Assembly (NCBI GenBank): GCA_964429655.1
Contig: CAYSCZ010000009.1
Span: 8,807-72,806 of the forward strand
From: CAYSCZ01 sp964429655
GTDB lineage: Bacteria; Bacteroidota; Bacteroidia; Cytophagales; Cyclobacteriaceae
Direction: 5' to 3'
DNA length: 64,000 bases
Shown: positions 54,453 to 63,087 of the stretch, in pieces
Layout: every line of letters begins with the position of its first letter
How positions within the stretch are numbered: position 1 is the stretch's first letter
Translations under genes and position numbers: made by a program
Notes under the pieces: generated by a model
The model's input: the letters and a program-made list of their open reading frames with translations, nothing else
What the model was told of the DNA's origin: nothing
The model's database searches: none

Positions 54453-55453
54453 TGGGTTTTAAAAGAATAAAGGATGTTTTTGAGGCTTTTCAAAACCTGA
54501 AGGTTTTGATCATTGGGGATGTGATGGTTGATGCTTACATCTATGGCTCCGTGAAACGTATTTCGCCCGAAGCACCAGTACCTGTTGTAAATGTTAAAAA
54601 AAGGGAAAACAGGCTTGGCGGTGCCGCCAATGTGGCCCTGAATGTAGCTTCTTTAGGAGCCGAACCCATACTATGCTCAATAATTGGAAACGACCCGGAA
54701 GCTGAAGTTTTCAATGCCCTCCTAAAAGAAAGCAAGCTCCCCACGGAAGGCATCATAAAAAGTGACCATAGGATCACCACAGTGAAGAATCGGGTATTGG
54801 CAGGGTCTCAACAGATGTTGCGAATAGACAGTGAAACAGATGTGAAACAATCAGACCTTGAGTGCAAATCACTGCTTAGTCACATAAAAAAACTTGCTTC
54901 CTTATGTCATTTAATCATTTTTGAGGATTACGATAAAGGATGTATAGATGAAAATATCATTAAAGGCACTATTAGCTTTGCAAAAGAGCATAACATTCCT
55001 ATAGCTGTTGATCCTAAAAAAAGAAATTTTCTGTCATACAAGGATTGTACATTATTCAAGCCAAACCTCAAAGAACTGGCTGAAGGTATAAAACTGGATA
55101 TCGATCCCGCCAGACAGGAGACGGTAAAGCAAGCGTTAATAGCGCTTCAAAATATTATGCCTCATGAAAACTCCCTGGTAACACTTTCTGAGCATGGTAT
55201 TCAATTTCAAAGCAATAAAGAAAGTTTTAACCTTCCGGCACATATAAGAAATGTCTCTGATGTATCAGGTGCTGGTGATACAGTCGTGAGTATCGCTGGA
55301 CTATGTCTGGCTCTTGGATTACCACCCAGATTTTTTTCAGAGTTAAGTAACCTTGGAGGTGGCATTGTATGCGAAGACCTGGGTGTTGTACCTATCGATA
55401 AGCATAAGTTGATGAAAGAAGCAATAGAAAATGATGTTGAAAGCTATTTATAG
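54452..55453 (+). CDS. PfkB-family kinase, heptose-7-phosphate kinase (HldE1/RfaE)-like
   Basis: This 333-residue ribokinase-fold enzyme resembles the kinase domain of HldE, which phosphorylates D-glycero-D-manno-heptose 7-phosphate for lipopolysaccharide core synthesis. It has IGDVMVDAYIYGSVKRISPE, RLGGAANVALNVASLGAEP, EDYDKGCI, DPKKRNFLSY and the catalytic base motif DVSGAGDTV. It lacks the C-terminal nucleotidyltransferase domain of bifunctional HldE. It is coupled to the aminotransferase and overlaps hemE on the other strand by 6 bases. Confidence 0.87.
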   Translation: MGFKRIKDVFEAFQNLKVLIIGDVMVDAYIYGSVKRISPEAPVPVVNVKKRENRLGGAANVALNVASLGAEPILCSIIGNDPEAEVFNALLKESKLPTEGIIKSDHRITTVKNRVLAGSQQMLRIDSETDVKQSDLECKSLLSHIKKLASLCHLIIFEDYDKGCIDENIIKGTISFAKEHNIPIAVDPKKRNFLSYKDCTLFKPNLKELAEGIKLDIDPARQETVKQALIALQNIMPHENSLVTLSEHGIQFQSNKESFNLPAHIRNVSDVSGAGDTVVSIAGLCLALGLPPRFFSELSNLGGGIVCEDLGVVPIDKHKLMKEAIENDVESYL

Positions 55454-56482
55454 ATTGGAAGAATATTCTTTTACCGTTTCTACAAATACTTTTACTTTAT
55501 TAAAATCAATATCCGGGTAAACCCCATGTCCCAGATTGGCTATGTATCGATCTTTTCCAAATTGGTCAACCATCTTTTTAGTTTCCTGGATTATCAGGTC
55601 AGGGGAAGCATATAAAACACATGGGTCCAGGTTTCCCTGTAAGGTTTTATTACCACCGATTAGTTCTCTGGATTCCTGAGGTTTCATAGCCCAATCCAGT
55701 CCAACAACACCACAAGAAACACTATTCATAGCTGACCTCGCATTGTAGGCGTCTTTTGCAAAGACAATTTTAGGCACTTCATCAATTTCGTTGCATATCT
55801 TACGAATGTAGGCCAACCCAAATTCCTCATATTGGCCAGCTGGTAAAATACCCGCCCACGAATCAAATATCTGAACAATATCAGCTCCCGAACCTATCTG
55901 AAACTTTAAATAATTTACCGTACTTAATGCTATTTTATCTAACAAATTATGGGATTCATTTGGAAATTGATATAAAAATCTACGTGCCTTTGAAAATGTC
56001 TTACTACCTCCGCCTTCAATCATATATGCAAAAATTGTCCATGGCGCACCCGCGAAACCAATTAACGGCACCCTGTTCTGCAGTTCCTTTTTGGTTATAT
56101 GTATTGATTCACCGACGTAGAATAGATCTTCTTCTGCATTCACAATCCGCATTTGCTCAATATCCTTTGGTGTTTCTATTTTCCTCGGAAAATATGGGCC
56201 CCTGCCTTCTTCCATTTCATATGTCAGGCCCATGGCTTCCGGGATTACCAAGATATCTGAAAATATGATGGCAGCATCCACATCTAGAATATCTACCGGT
56301 TGGATAGTAACTTCAGCCACTAACTCAGGCGTAGTAACCAGCTCTTTAAAGCCTGATAATTTATTTCTGACAGCCCGATACTCCGGTAATATCCTTCCCG
56401 CCTGACGCATCAGCCAAACAGGTACTCTTTCTACCGATTTTCCCTCCGCCGCTTTTAATAGTAAGTCATTTTTTATTGTCAA
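55448..56482 (-). CDS. hemE: Uroporphyrinogen decarboxylase
   Basis: HemE decarboxylates uroporphyrinogen III to coproporphyrinogen III in heme synthesis. The 344-residue protein has the active-site arginines in PVWLMRQAGRILPEYR (about 21-36), the IIFSDILVIPEAMG segment with the catalytic Asp, and WAGILPAGQYEEF and NLGHGVYPDID near the C-terminus. Length is typical. Its start overlaps the end of the MFS gene by 4 bases. Confidence 0.97.
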   Translation of the reverse strand: MTIKNDLLLKAAEGKSVERVPVWLMRQAGRILPEYRAVRNKLSGFKELVTTPELVAEVTIQPVDILDVDAAIIFSDILVIPEAMGLTYEMEEGRGPYFPRKIETPKDIEQMRIVNAEEDLFYVGESIHITKKELQNRVPLIGFAGAPWTIFAYMIEGGGSKTFSKARRFLYQFPNESHNLLDKIALSTVNYLKFQIGSGADIVQIFDSWAGILPAGQYEEFGLAYIRKICNEIDEVPKIVFAKDAYNARSAMNSVSCGVVGLDWAMKPQESRELIGGNKTLQGNLDPCVLYASPDLIIQETKKMVDQFGKDRYIANLGHGVYPDIDFNKVKVFVETVKEYSSNL

Positions 56483-57651
56483 CGTGAGTGAATTTTTGAG
56501 GTGAAAAATAATCCAATAACAGGGCCAATACCTAGGAAAACAAAACTATTGATGCCCATAAATTCAAGATAGTCCAGCAATTTGATACTTAAAATGGTAA
56601 TACCAAAACCAATTGAATTAACCAATGTTAGTGCAGACCCTTTGTATTCTGTTGGGGCGGAATTAGCAACTAAAGTAGAAAATTGAGGAGAGTCCATAAT
56701 TACAAAAAATCCCCAGACCATCAGCACGAGTAAAAAAAGCATTACCGGAAAATAGGTCAGCAAAAAGGATGATAAGCATATAACACCACTAATGGCTAGT
56801 GATAGGAATGCAACATATTTACTACCAAATTTATTTGATATATTCCCTCCAAAGGCACAACCAATCGATCCAACAGCAATGATTATAAAGGACCAACCTG
56901 GTACATCTATCGCTGTCTGATTATAGGTGTTGTAATATTTTATAAGCAGGGGAAGAAAAGCCCAAAAGGCATATAATTCCCACATGTGGCCAAAGTAGCC
57001 TAATGCTGCACCTCTGAAATTGGGTAATTGAAAAGCTTTGTAAAGTGCTTTTAATTTGAAAGTTGAGGCTTTTAATCTATTCGGGCCATCACCCAACCCG
57101 AAATACATCAACAGCCCTCCGAAAAAACTAAGAAATGAGGTGGCAATAATAACCGTTTGCCAGGGGAGTCCGAAACTCAAGTATTTGATCGCATAAGGAA
57201 AAGCTTTCCCAAGCACCAGGGCACCAACTAAAAACCCAAGCGCATTTCCCAAAGAGCTTTTATACCAATCCGTTGCTATCTTCATCCCTACCGGATAGAT
57301 CCCCGCCAAAAAAAACCCGGTAAAAAACCTGGCAGCCATCAATAAATTTACATCAGATATCCATAAAATGGATCCATTGAACAATCCGGATAACATAGAT
57401 GACAGCATGAAAACCAAAACCGGTGAGAACTTATCTGCAATCATAAATACTGCATAGAGCATAGTCCCGCTGATGAATCCAAATTGTATGACTGCTGTGA
57501 TGTCAGAAATATCACTTGCGTTAAGTGAAAGCCCGGGCAGGTCAGGTAGGATAACGTTAACAGCAAACCATACGGAGGTCCCTGAAAATTGGGAAAAGAC
57601 AATGATTGGCAAAACGTGTGATCGTACCTTCAAACTAAAAGTGTTAATCAA
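56479..57651 (-). CDS. MFS transporter
   Basis: This 390-residue inner-membrane carrier has about 11-12 hydrophobic helices. MFS features include the N-terminal SQFSGTSVWFAVNVILPDLP segment, a helix-2 entry region with FISGTMLYAVFMIADKF, and FLAGIYPVGMKIATDWYK in helix 4-5. The substrate is unknown. It is translationally coupled to hemE downstream. A link to porphyrin or siderophore export is possible but not shown. Confidence 0.85.
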   Translation of the reverse strand: MINTFSLKVRSHVLPIIVFSQFSGTSVWFAVNVILPDLPGLSLNASDISDITAVIQFGFISGTMLYAVFMIADKFSPVLVFMLSSMLSGLFNGSILWISDVNLLMAARFFTGFFLAGIYPVGMKIATDWYKSSLGNALGFLVGALVLGKAFPYAIKYLSFGLPWQTVIIATSFLSFFGGLLMYFGLGDGPNRLKASTFKLKALYKAFQLPNFRGAALGYFGHMWELYAFWAFLPLLIKYYNTYNQTAIDVPGWSFIIIAVGSIGCAFGGNISNKFGSKYVAFLSLAISGVICLSSFLLTYFPVMLFLLVLMVWGFFVIMDSPQFSTLVANSAPTEYKGSALTLVNSIGFGITILSIKLLDYLEFMGINSFVFLGIGPVIGLFFTSKIHSR

Positions 57652-57757
57652 TTCAAACTTCGATATTTATTACGGTAGAAGATAAAATATAAGGCATTTT
57701 ATCAAGTAAATATGTAACTATATTCATTTAAACAAGTCATACCATAAAAACATAAAA

Positions 57758-58607
57758 ATGAGATTTTTTTCTTTCTAATCCTGTTTAACCCGGTTTTTTG
57801 TTTGTGCCAATCTTCCATTGAGAGAACCATTAAACCTTTCACCAGACTAGATGTAAGCGAGGGCATACAGGTTGAGATGAAAAAAGGATCTCCTAACATC
57901 ATTATTATCCAAACGGATGACATTGACCCCGAAGATGTGATCACCAGAAACTCCGGCAGAACGCTTGAGATTAAAATAGATGATTCATGGTTTAGCAGCT
58001 TTAAAAGGAAGGAAGTTAAAATTTCTCTGGAATTTGAAGAAATTGATAATCTGGAAGTAAGTTCTGCGGGTTCTATTATAACGAATTCTGTCGTAGAAGG
58101 AGACTATCTTGAGATCGATGGTAGCAGTGCAGGGCAAATATTTGCCCGGGTTAATGTCAAAAATCTGGATATAGCCCTTTCCAGTTCGGCAAGTGTAGAG
58201 CTGGCGGGTAGCGTCAGCTATCAAGAAATGAAGGTTGGCAGCACAGCCAGCCTCAACGGCTTCAAATTAAACCCAGATTTGTCATTGGAATTTTGTCATG
58301 AAGGGTTAAAGCCCAAAAAATCAGGCACTTAGGTTGAGGAGGCATAGCATCGCTATGGTGACGAGCCAATAACATGTTAAGGGTCTGATTTGAAGTGATT
58401 TAACCATGTAATAGAAAGTCTAATGACAATTCTGGGTTAAAGTCTAATGAAACGATTGTAAGGGCAAACAGTGCCGCTACGGCAAAAATATCTGTAACTG
58501 AAGTATTGGAAGACGTGGCCAACAGCGCCGGTAGCATCAGATATACCGGCAACCCTGTAAAAATTTACATGGATAGCAATAGCGGCGGCTCTATCAAAAG
58601 AAGCTAG
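57758..58607 (+). pseudogene. DUF2807 (GIN domain) exported protein, disrupted by a miniature element
   Basis: The gene would encode an exported adhesin-like beta-helix protein. ATG 57758 leads, after adding one T to the T7 run at 57764-57770, into a signal peptide (MRFFFFLILFNPVFCLCQSS) and then DUF2807 repeats (FTRLDVSEGIQVEMKKGSPN). At 58272-58436 a 165-bp element interrupts the frame. Removing it plus one TTAAA copy rejoins GFKL to KSNETIVRANSAATAKISVT, and the frame ends at 58607. The rebuilt length is 681 bases, an exact 227 codons. The T-run frameshift may be a sequencing error; the insertion is unambiguous. Confidence 0.88.
58272..58436. mobile_element. MITE-like element copy 1 (165 bp) with TTAAA target duplication
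   Basis: Terminal inverted repeats read CCCAGATTTGTCATTGGA at the left and CCCAGAATTGTCATTAGA on the opposite strand at the right. The element is flanked by direct TTAAA copies at 58267-58271 and 58437-58441. It carries no transposase. Its central GAGGCATAGCATCGCTATGG holds the palindrome CATAGC-ATC-GCTATG. It interrupts the DUF2807 gene. Confidence 0.92.
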
Positions 58608-59099
58608 CTATAGTATCCTGAAGTATTCCAGGATGGCCCTCGCCTCATCTTCACTCAATCCCTGATTTGACATCGGGGTGCCGTTGTATTCCATAAAAAG
58701 ATCTTTGGCCAGTGGATCTTCTTTCAGCATTACCTCCGGATTCAGGATCATATTCATTACCCACTCCGGAGATCTTCGCTTTAGCACACCGTCTGGTGCC
58801 GGGCCAATAAATTTTTCCCCTATTTTGTGGCAAATAGTACATTTTTCTTCATATAAGGCTTTTCCCTCATCAACCAATGCCCGGTCCACATGTTGATTAA
58901 ATGATACCGATTTAACTGGACCAATACCTTTGTTCTCCAGGTCAACGCTCTCAGATGCTTTTATCTTTTGCTTACTTTTCATTGTTTTTTCTGACTTTTT
59001 ATTAAAACTAAAACCATCAGAGGTATCCTTTTTTTTCCCACAATCAATGAGAATAAAAAGAGAACAAAATACCAATAACTTGAAAATAGAATTAGCCAT
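58608..59099 (-). CDS. Class I c-type cytochrome lipoprotein
   Basis: The protein is a single-heme cytochrome c anchored by a lipid. The heme motif is CTICH, with the distal Met in TPMSNQGLS. I start it at ATG 59099 (MANSIFKLL), giving 163 residues and a lipoprotein signal with lipobox LIDCGKK; an upstream ATG at 59132 adds eleven residues. A basic linker (about 22-60) precedes the cytochrome domain. Its stop abuts the end of the DUF2807 pseudogene. It is divergent from the DUF1080 lipoprotein gene. Confidence 0.88.
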   Translation of the reverse strand: MANSIFKLLVFCSLFILIDCGKKKDTSDGFSFNKKSEKTMKSKQKIKASESVDLENKGIGPVKSVSFNQHVDRALVDEGKALYEEKCTICHKIGEKFIGPAPDGVLKRRSPEWVMNMILNPEVMLKEDPLAKDLFMEYNGTPMSNQGLSEDEARAILEYFRIL

Positions 59100-59177
59100 A
59101 ATTAAGATTGATTTCACTATATTATTGATCATCTCTGGTATATTTAACTACTTTAGGGGGATTAATAATTCTCAGAC

Positions 59178-59876
59178 ATGAAGATAAATTTTTTAAGTTT
59201 TTTACTGCTAAGTTTTTTACTCCTAAACTGCAAGTCTGAAGATGATGGATGGGTACAACTATTTGATGGAGAAACCATGGAGGGATGGCATGTGTATGGA
59301 AAAGGAAATAAATACAATGGTTGGTACGTGGAAAATGGTGTTGTAGCTTACGACCCGGAGCTACGCAATGAGCCTTCTAATGCCAGTCTGGTAACCGATA
59401 AAAAATTTACCAATTTTGAGTTGTCAATTGAGTGGATGATTGCAAAGCATGGCAATTCAGGGATTTTTTGGGGTGTTATAGAGAATGAAAAATATGAATA
59501 CCCTTACGAAACAGGGCCTGAGATACAAATTTTGGATGATAACTGGGAAGAGTATATTAATCAACGGGGTGATATAAATCGTGCCGGATCTTTATATGGT
59601 CTGATGGCCCCTAAAAAAGTGGTGAGCAAACCTGCCGGTGAGTGGAATCATTTTTTAATTCATATTGATCACAAAGTGAACCTGGGGTATGTCATTTTCA
59701 ATGATGATGAGGTGGTCCGCTTTCCTGTCCATGGACCGGAGTGGGAAAAAATGATAGCTAATTCCGGTTTCTCCGACTGGCCCAAGTTTGGCACCGCAAA
59801 AACAGGAAAAATAAGCATACAGGAATATGGTGGAGAAGTTGCCTTTCGAAATATTAAGATCAAGGAGTTACCATAG
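59178..59876 (+). CDS. DUF1080 lipoprotein (3-keto-disaccharide hydrolase-type fold)
   Basis: This 232-residue exported lipoprotein has lipobox LLLNCKS. A DUF1080 laminin-G-like beta-sandwich follows, marked by GWVQLFDGETMEGWHVYGKG, NGWYVENGVVAYD, FELSIEWMIAKHGNSGIFW and TGPEIQILDD. Related DUF1080 proteins hydrolyse 3-keto-glycosides produced by glycoside 3-dehydrogenases, though no such dehydrogenase is encoded here. It is complete. The histidine kinase remnant begins at its stop codon. Confidence 0.9.
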   Translation: MKINFLSFLLLSFLLLNCKSEDDGWVQLFDGETMEGWHVYGKGNKYNGWYVENGVVAYDPELRNEPSNASLVTDKKFTNFELSIEWMIAKHGNSGIFWGVIENEKYEYPYETGPEIQILDDNWEEYINQRGDINRAGSLYGLMAPKKVVSKPAGEWNHFLIHIDHKVNLGYVIFNDDEVVRFPVHGPEWEKMIANSGFSDWPKFGTAKTGKISIQEYGGEVAFRNIKIKELP

Positions 59877-60436
59877 GTCTGGCTCATGAAATTAATAATC
59901 CGGCTTCCGCAATTAACAGGACCTCTCAAACTTTAAGATCAAAAATTCAGCAATTGTCATTGGTTGCAAGTAAAATGTTAGATACCAGATTGAATAGTGA
60001 TCAGTTAAAAGCAGTGACAGAACTGATTACCGCAAAATGTGAACTGGGACAGCCTGGAAAATTAACCATGGTCGAAAAAAGTGAAAAAGAGGATGAGTTG
60101 GTTAATTGGCTGGAAGCGCATGGGGTAGAAGAAAAATTTGAGCTCGTCGGAGATCCTGGTTAATGGCGGCGTATCCCTGGATGATCTCGACGTGTTGGAC
60201 GGAAAGATACCCCCAGATTTCATTCCCAAATTAACGATAATGGCCCCGGAATTCCTGATGAAATTCAGGCGAAAATATTTGATCCCTTTTTTAGGACTAA
60301 AGGCGTTGAAAAAGGCTCCGGTCTTGCACTTTGTGTCGTTCAAAGGATTGTAGAAAATCATAATGGTAAGATCAGTGTCAATTCAAAACCAGGGGAAACA
60401 ATCTTTGAGGTTTATATACCTATTTATCAGCCTTAA
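59876..60436 (+). pseudogene. Decayed sensor histidine kinase
   Basis: Fragments in three frames belong to one kinase. GLAHEINNPASAINRTSQTL (starting at 59876, the H-box region) and the conserved EKEDELVNWLEAHGVEEKFE come first. One extra base near 60150 shifts the frame, and EILVNGGVSLDDLDV continues the family pattern. A deletion then leads into the ATP-binding domain, INDNGPGIPDEIQAKIFDPF and GSGLALCVVQRIVENHNGK, ending at 60436. The N-terminal sensor part and the region between the H-box and N-box are missing. It resembles kinases in which this H-box variant follows a cyclic-nucleotide-binding domain. Confidence 0.85.
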
Positions 60437-60454
60437 TGGTTAAAATAGGTTAAA

Positions 60455-60618
60455 CCTGAAATATGCAATATAAAATCTATTCCAGACATAAAACACTTTG
60501 AAATAGGCACTTACCGTCAACTTGTTGAATAACCATAGCGATGCTATGCCTCATCAACATAAGTACCTCTTTCTTTGCGTTTTATGCCTTCATCACGATT
60601 CCTATTGCATAATTCAGG
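60455..60618. mobile_element. MITE-like element copy 2 (164 bp), diverged, inverted
   Basis: Ends read CCTGAAATATGCAATA and, on the other strand, CCTGAATTATGCAATA. TTAAA lies directly on both sides (60450-60454 and 60619-60623). On the minus strand it aligns along its length with copy 1 and shares the exact 20-base core GAGGCATAGCATCGCTATGG. It encodes no protein. The diverged ends show two subfamilies of one element. It sits between the kinase remnant and the two-component system. The rest of the 60437-60730 gap shows nothing else. Confidence 0.88.
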
Positions 60619-60730
60619 TTAAATAAATTATTTTACTCCTGGCTTATTGTAAATTGGCATTGATGCGATGAATAAATGAAAAGTAATCCAACCCTACTTA
60701 TTTTCGTTATAATTCGTTAGTCAAATAACA

Positions 60731-62311
60731 ATGAAAAGAAAACGGTTAAGCCTTGTAATCTTATTAATGGGTCTGGCCTTGAGTGGACTCATTATCTTTC
60801 AGTTTTATTGGATTAACAGTGCTACCAAAGCCAATGAGGAAAGATTTAGGAAAGATGTTCTTTTTGCACTCAACAGGGTCGCCGAAAAGTTGGAAAAAAG
60901 GGAAGCCCTTCATGCAGCCTACGACAATTTCAATTCCAATTTTAAATGGCATGGGATATCAAAAAAAGGAAAAAACTCACTAGAAGTTTATGAAAGTTCT
61001 TTCAAGAAAAAAATCATAAGCCTGTCTGATATTGATTCTACCCTTCAATTACCCTATGATATCAGCTTCTACTTTGAATCCAGTGCCAAAAATAATCTTG
61101 ACCTGATAAGCGAGACTGAAAATAGAAGTTACGATAAAGCAGTGTTTAAGCTGGAAAAAAACCTGGATGAGCTGGCTAACTCTAAATTTATTGAAGAAAA
61201 GATAAGAAATGCTGCCAAAAAATCTGCTATGGTCCAGGTGGTAATTCACGAATTACTAAATGGGAAAGGCAAGACTGCCGATCGTATAAATGCAAAAGAA
61301 TTGGATTCCCTGCTGGAATTTGAACTTAGCAATAAGGGTATTGATCTGGAATTTATTTACGGTGTGGTAGATCCCAGTGTGAACAAAATGGTTTTCCATT
61401 CTAAAAATTCAGATCAAACCGAACTTAAAACAAGCGAGCTGAAGACCAGCCTTTTTCCGAATAATATCATCGGAGACCAAAGTCAGCTAATGGTTCATTT
61501 CCCGGATAAAAGTAGCTACTTGTTGCAAAAAATTTGGCTTCCATTAACATCCTCCGTGATTTTGGTTCTGATCATACTCTTTTGTTTTGCATATTCAATT
61601 CAAACCATACTCAAGCAAAAAAAACTCAGCGAGATAAAAAATGACTTTATTAATAACATGACCCACGAGCTTAAAACACCAATATCAACCATCTCTTTAG
61701 CAACGGAAGCCCTGCAAGACCCTGAACTGTCTATTAATGCAGATATAAATAAAAGATATATCAGCATGATCAGAGAGGAAAATACCCGTTTATCAAGACA
61801 AGTAGAAAAGGTACTTGAGATAGCCGTAGTTGAACGAAATGACTTTAAACTGAAAAATGACCAGGTTGATCTTCATAAAATCATAGAAATGGCATTAAAG
61901 AATATAAAAATCCAACTCGACCAAAGAAGCGGGAAAATAGAGAAAAAGCTAAATGCTAAAGTATCTGAACTATCAGGTGATGAAATGCACCTGACCAACA
62001 TTATTTACAACCTGCTTGATAACGCTAACAAATACAGTCCTGATAAACCCCGGATTATCGTAGAAACACAAAATGTTTCTGATGGAATAGAGATTGCCAT
62101 TAAGGATAATGGCATAGGTATGACCTATGACACACAAAGCAAAATCTTTGATAAGTTTTACCGCGTACCAACGGGCAACCTTCATGACGTTAAAGGATTT
62201 GGGTTAGGGTTGGCCTATGTGAAAAATATGGTTGAGGCTCATCAGGGGCAAATACAGGTTAAAAGCGAAATAAATAAAGGCAGTACATTTAAAATATATT
62301 TCCCTCTATGA
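60731..62311 (+). CDS. Sensor histidine kinase (RprX-like)
   Basis: This 526-residue membrane kinase has helices at about 8-27 and 270-291. They flank a periplasmic sensor domain of roughly 240 residues without a recognised fold. The H-box is NNMTHELKTPISTISL (His312), and the ATP-binding domain has NLLDNANKYS, DNGIGMT, FDKFYRVP and GFGLGLAYVKNMVEAH. The layout and H-box match the RprX group of Bacteroidota, whose signal is not known here. The response regulator start overlaps its stop by 4 bases. Confidence 0.92.
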   Translation: MKRKRLSLVILLMGLALSGLIIFQFYWINSATKANEERFRKDVLFALNRVAEKLEKREALHAAYDNFNSNFKWHGISKKGKNSLEVYESSFKKKIISLSDIDSTLQLPYDISFYFESSAKNNLDLISETENRSYDKAVFKLEKNLDELANSKFIEEKIRNAAKKSAMVQVVIHELLNGKGKTADRINAKELDSLLEFELSNKGIDLEFIYGVVDPSVNKMVFHSKNSDQTELKTSELKTSLFPNNIIGDQSQLMVHFPDKSSYLLQKIWLPLTSSVILVLIILFCFAYSIQTILKQKKLSEIKNDFINNMTHELKTPISTISLATEALQDPELSINADINKRYISMIREENTRLSRQVEKVLEIAVVERNDFKLKNDQVDLHKIIEMALKNIKIQLDQRSGKIEKKLNAKVSELSGDEMHLTNIIYNLLDNANKYSPDKPRIIVETQNVSDGIEIAIKDNGIGMTYDTQSKIFDKFYRVPTGNLHDVKGFGLGLAYVKNMVEAHQGQIQVKSEINKGSTFKIYFPL

Positions 62312-62994
62312 GTGAACACAATCTATTAATTGTGGAGGATGATGACAACCTTGGAAAAATATTAACCGAGTATCTTCAACTTAAAGGATACGGAACCACA
62401 CTTTGCAAAAATGGTGAAGAGGGGTTGGAAAAATTCAAAACGGAAAAATTTGATTTCTGCATTCTCGACATTATGATGCCTAAGAAGGATGGCTTCACCC
62501 TGGCCAGGGAAATAAGAGCGATGGATCAAAATATCCCACTACTATTTTTAACGGCCAAATCTATGAAATCCGACACGGTTGAGGGCCTGAAAATAGGTGC
62601 CGATGACTACATTACCAAGCCATTCAGTATGGAGGAGTTACTCTTGCGGGTAAAAGCTATCTTAAAAAGGACAGAAAGTGCGCACTACAGCAAGAAAGAA
62701 TATAATTTTGGCCGATTTTATTACCAGTACGATAACCGAACCATAACTACACCCTCAAAGACGGTTAAGCTAACATCAAAAGAAAATGAGCTGTTATACC
62801 TTCTCTGTCAAAATTTTAATAAGACTGTTGACAGAAGTCTTGCCTTAAAAAAAATATGGTTGGATGATAGCTATTTCAATGCCCGCAGTATGGATGTATA
62901 TATTGCAAAGCTCCGAAAAATTTTAAAAGAGGATGGTAATATACAGATCCTGACAGTCCATGGACACGGTTTTAAACTTGTGAATGTTTCCTGA
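62308..62994 (+). CDS. OmpR-family response regulator (RprY-like)
   Basis: This 228-residue DNA-binding regulator has a receiver domain (acidic pocket Glu10, Asp11, Asp12; phosphoacceptor Asp54 in CILDIMMPKKDG; signalling Lys in DDYITKPF). A winged-helix domain with KLTSKENELLYLLCQNFNKT and ARSMDVYIAKLRKIL follows. It is the cognate partner of the upstream kinase, with a 4-base overlap. Targets are unknown. Confidence 0.95.
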   Translation: MSEHNLLIVEDDDNLGKILTEYLQLKGYGTTLCKNGEEGLEKFKTEKFDFCILDIMMPKKDGFTLAREIRAMDQNIPLLFLTAKSMKSDTVEGLKIGADDYITKPFSMEELLLRVKAILKRTESAHYSKKEYNFGRFYYQYDNRTITTPSKTVKLTSKENELLYLLCQNFNKTVDRSLALKKIWLDDSYFNARSMDVYIAKLRKILKEDGNIQILTVHGHGFKLVNVS

Positions 62995-63087
62995 TGTTAG
63001 TATTTTCACAATTGGATTACATAGAAAAACGGAATTTTTCACCACTATCATATAGCTTTACTACCTGAAGATTTAAAAAGAATTTAA

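Noticed and set aside
59954..60163. 69-codon frame as an independent gene
   Set aside because: Its residues match the middle of the histidine kinase remnant and continue upstream without a start into the H-box region; it is part of the pseudogene.
60138..60353. 71-codon frame as an independent gene
   Set aside because: Only its first part (EILVNGGVSLDDLDV) is kinase-like; the rest is out of frame with the true ATP-binding remnant, so it bridges a deletion.
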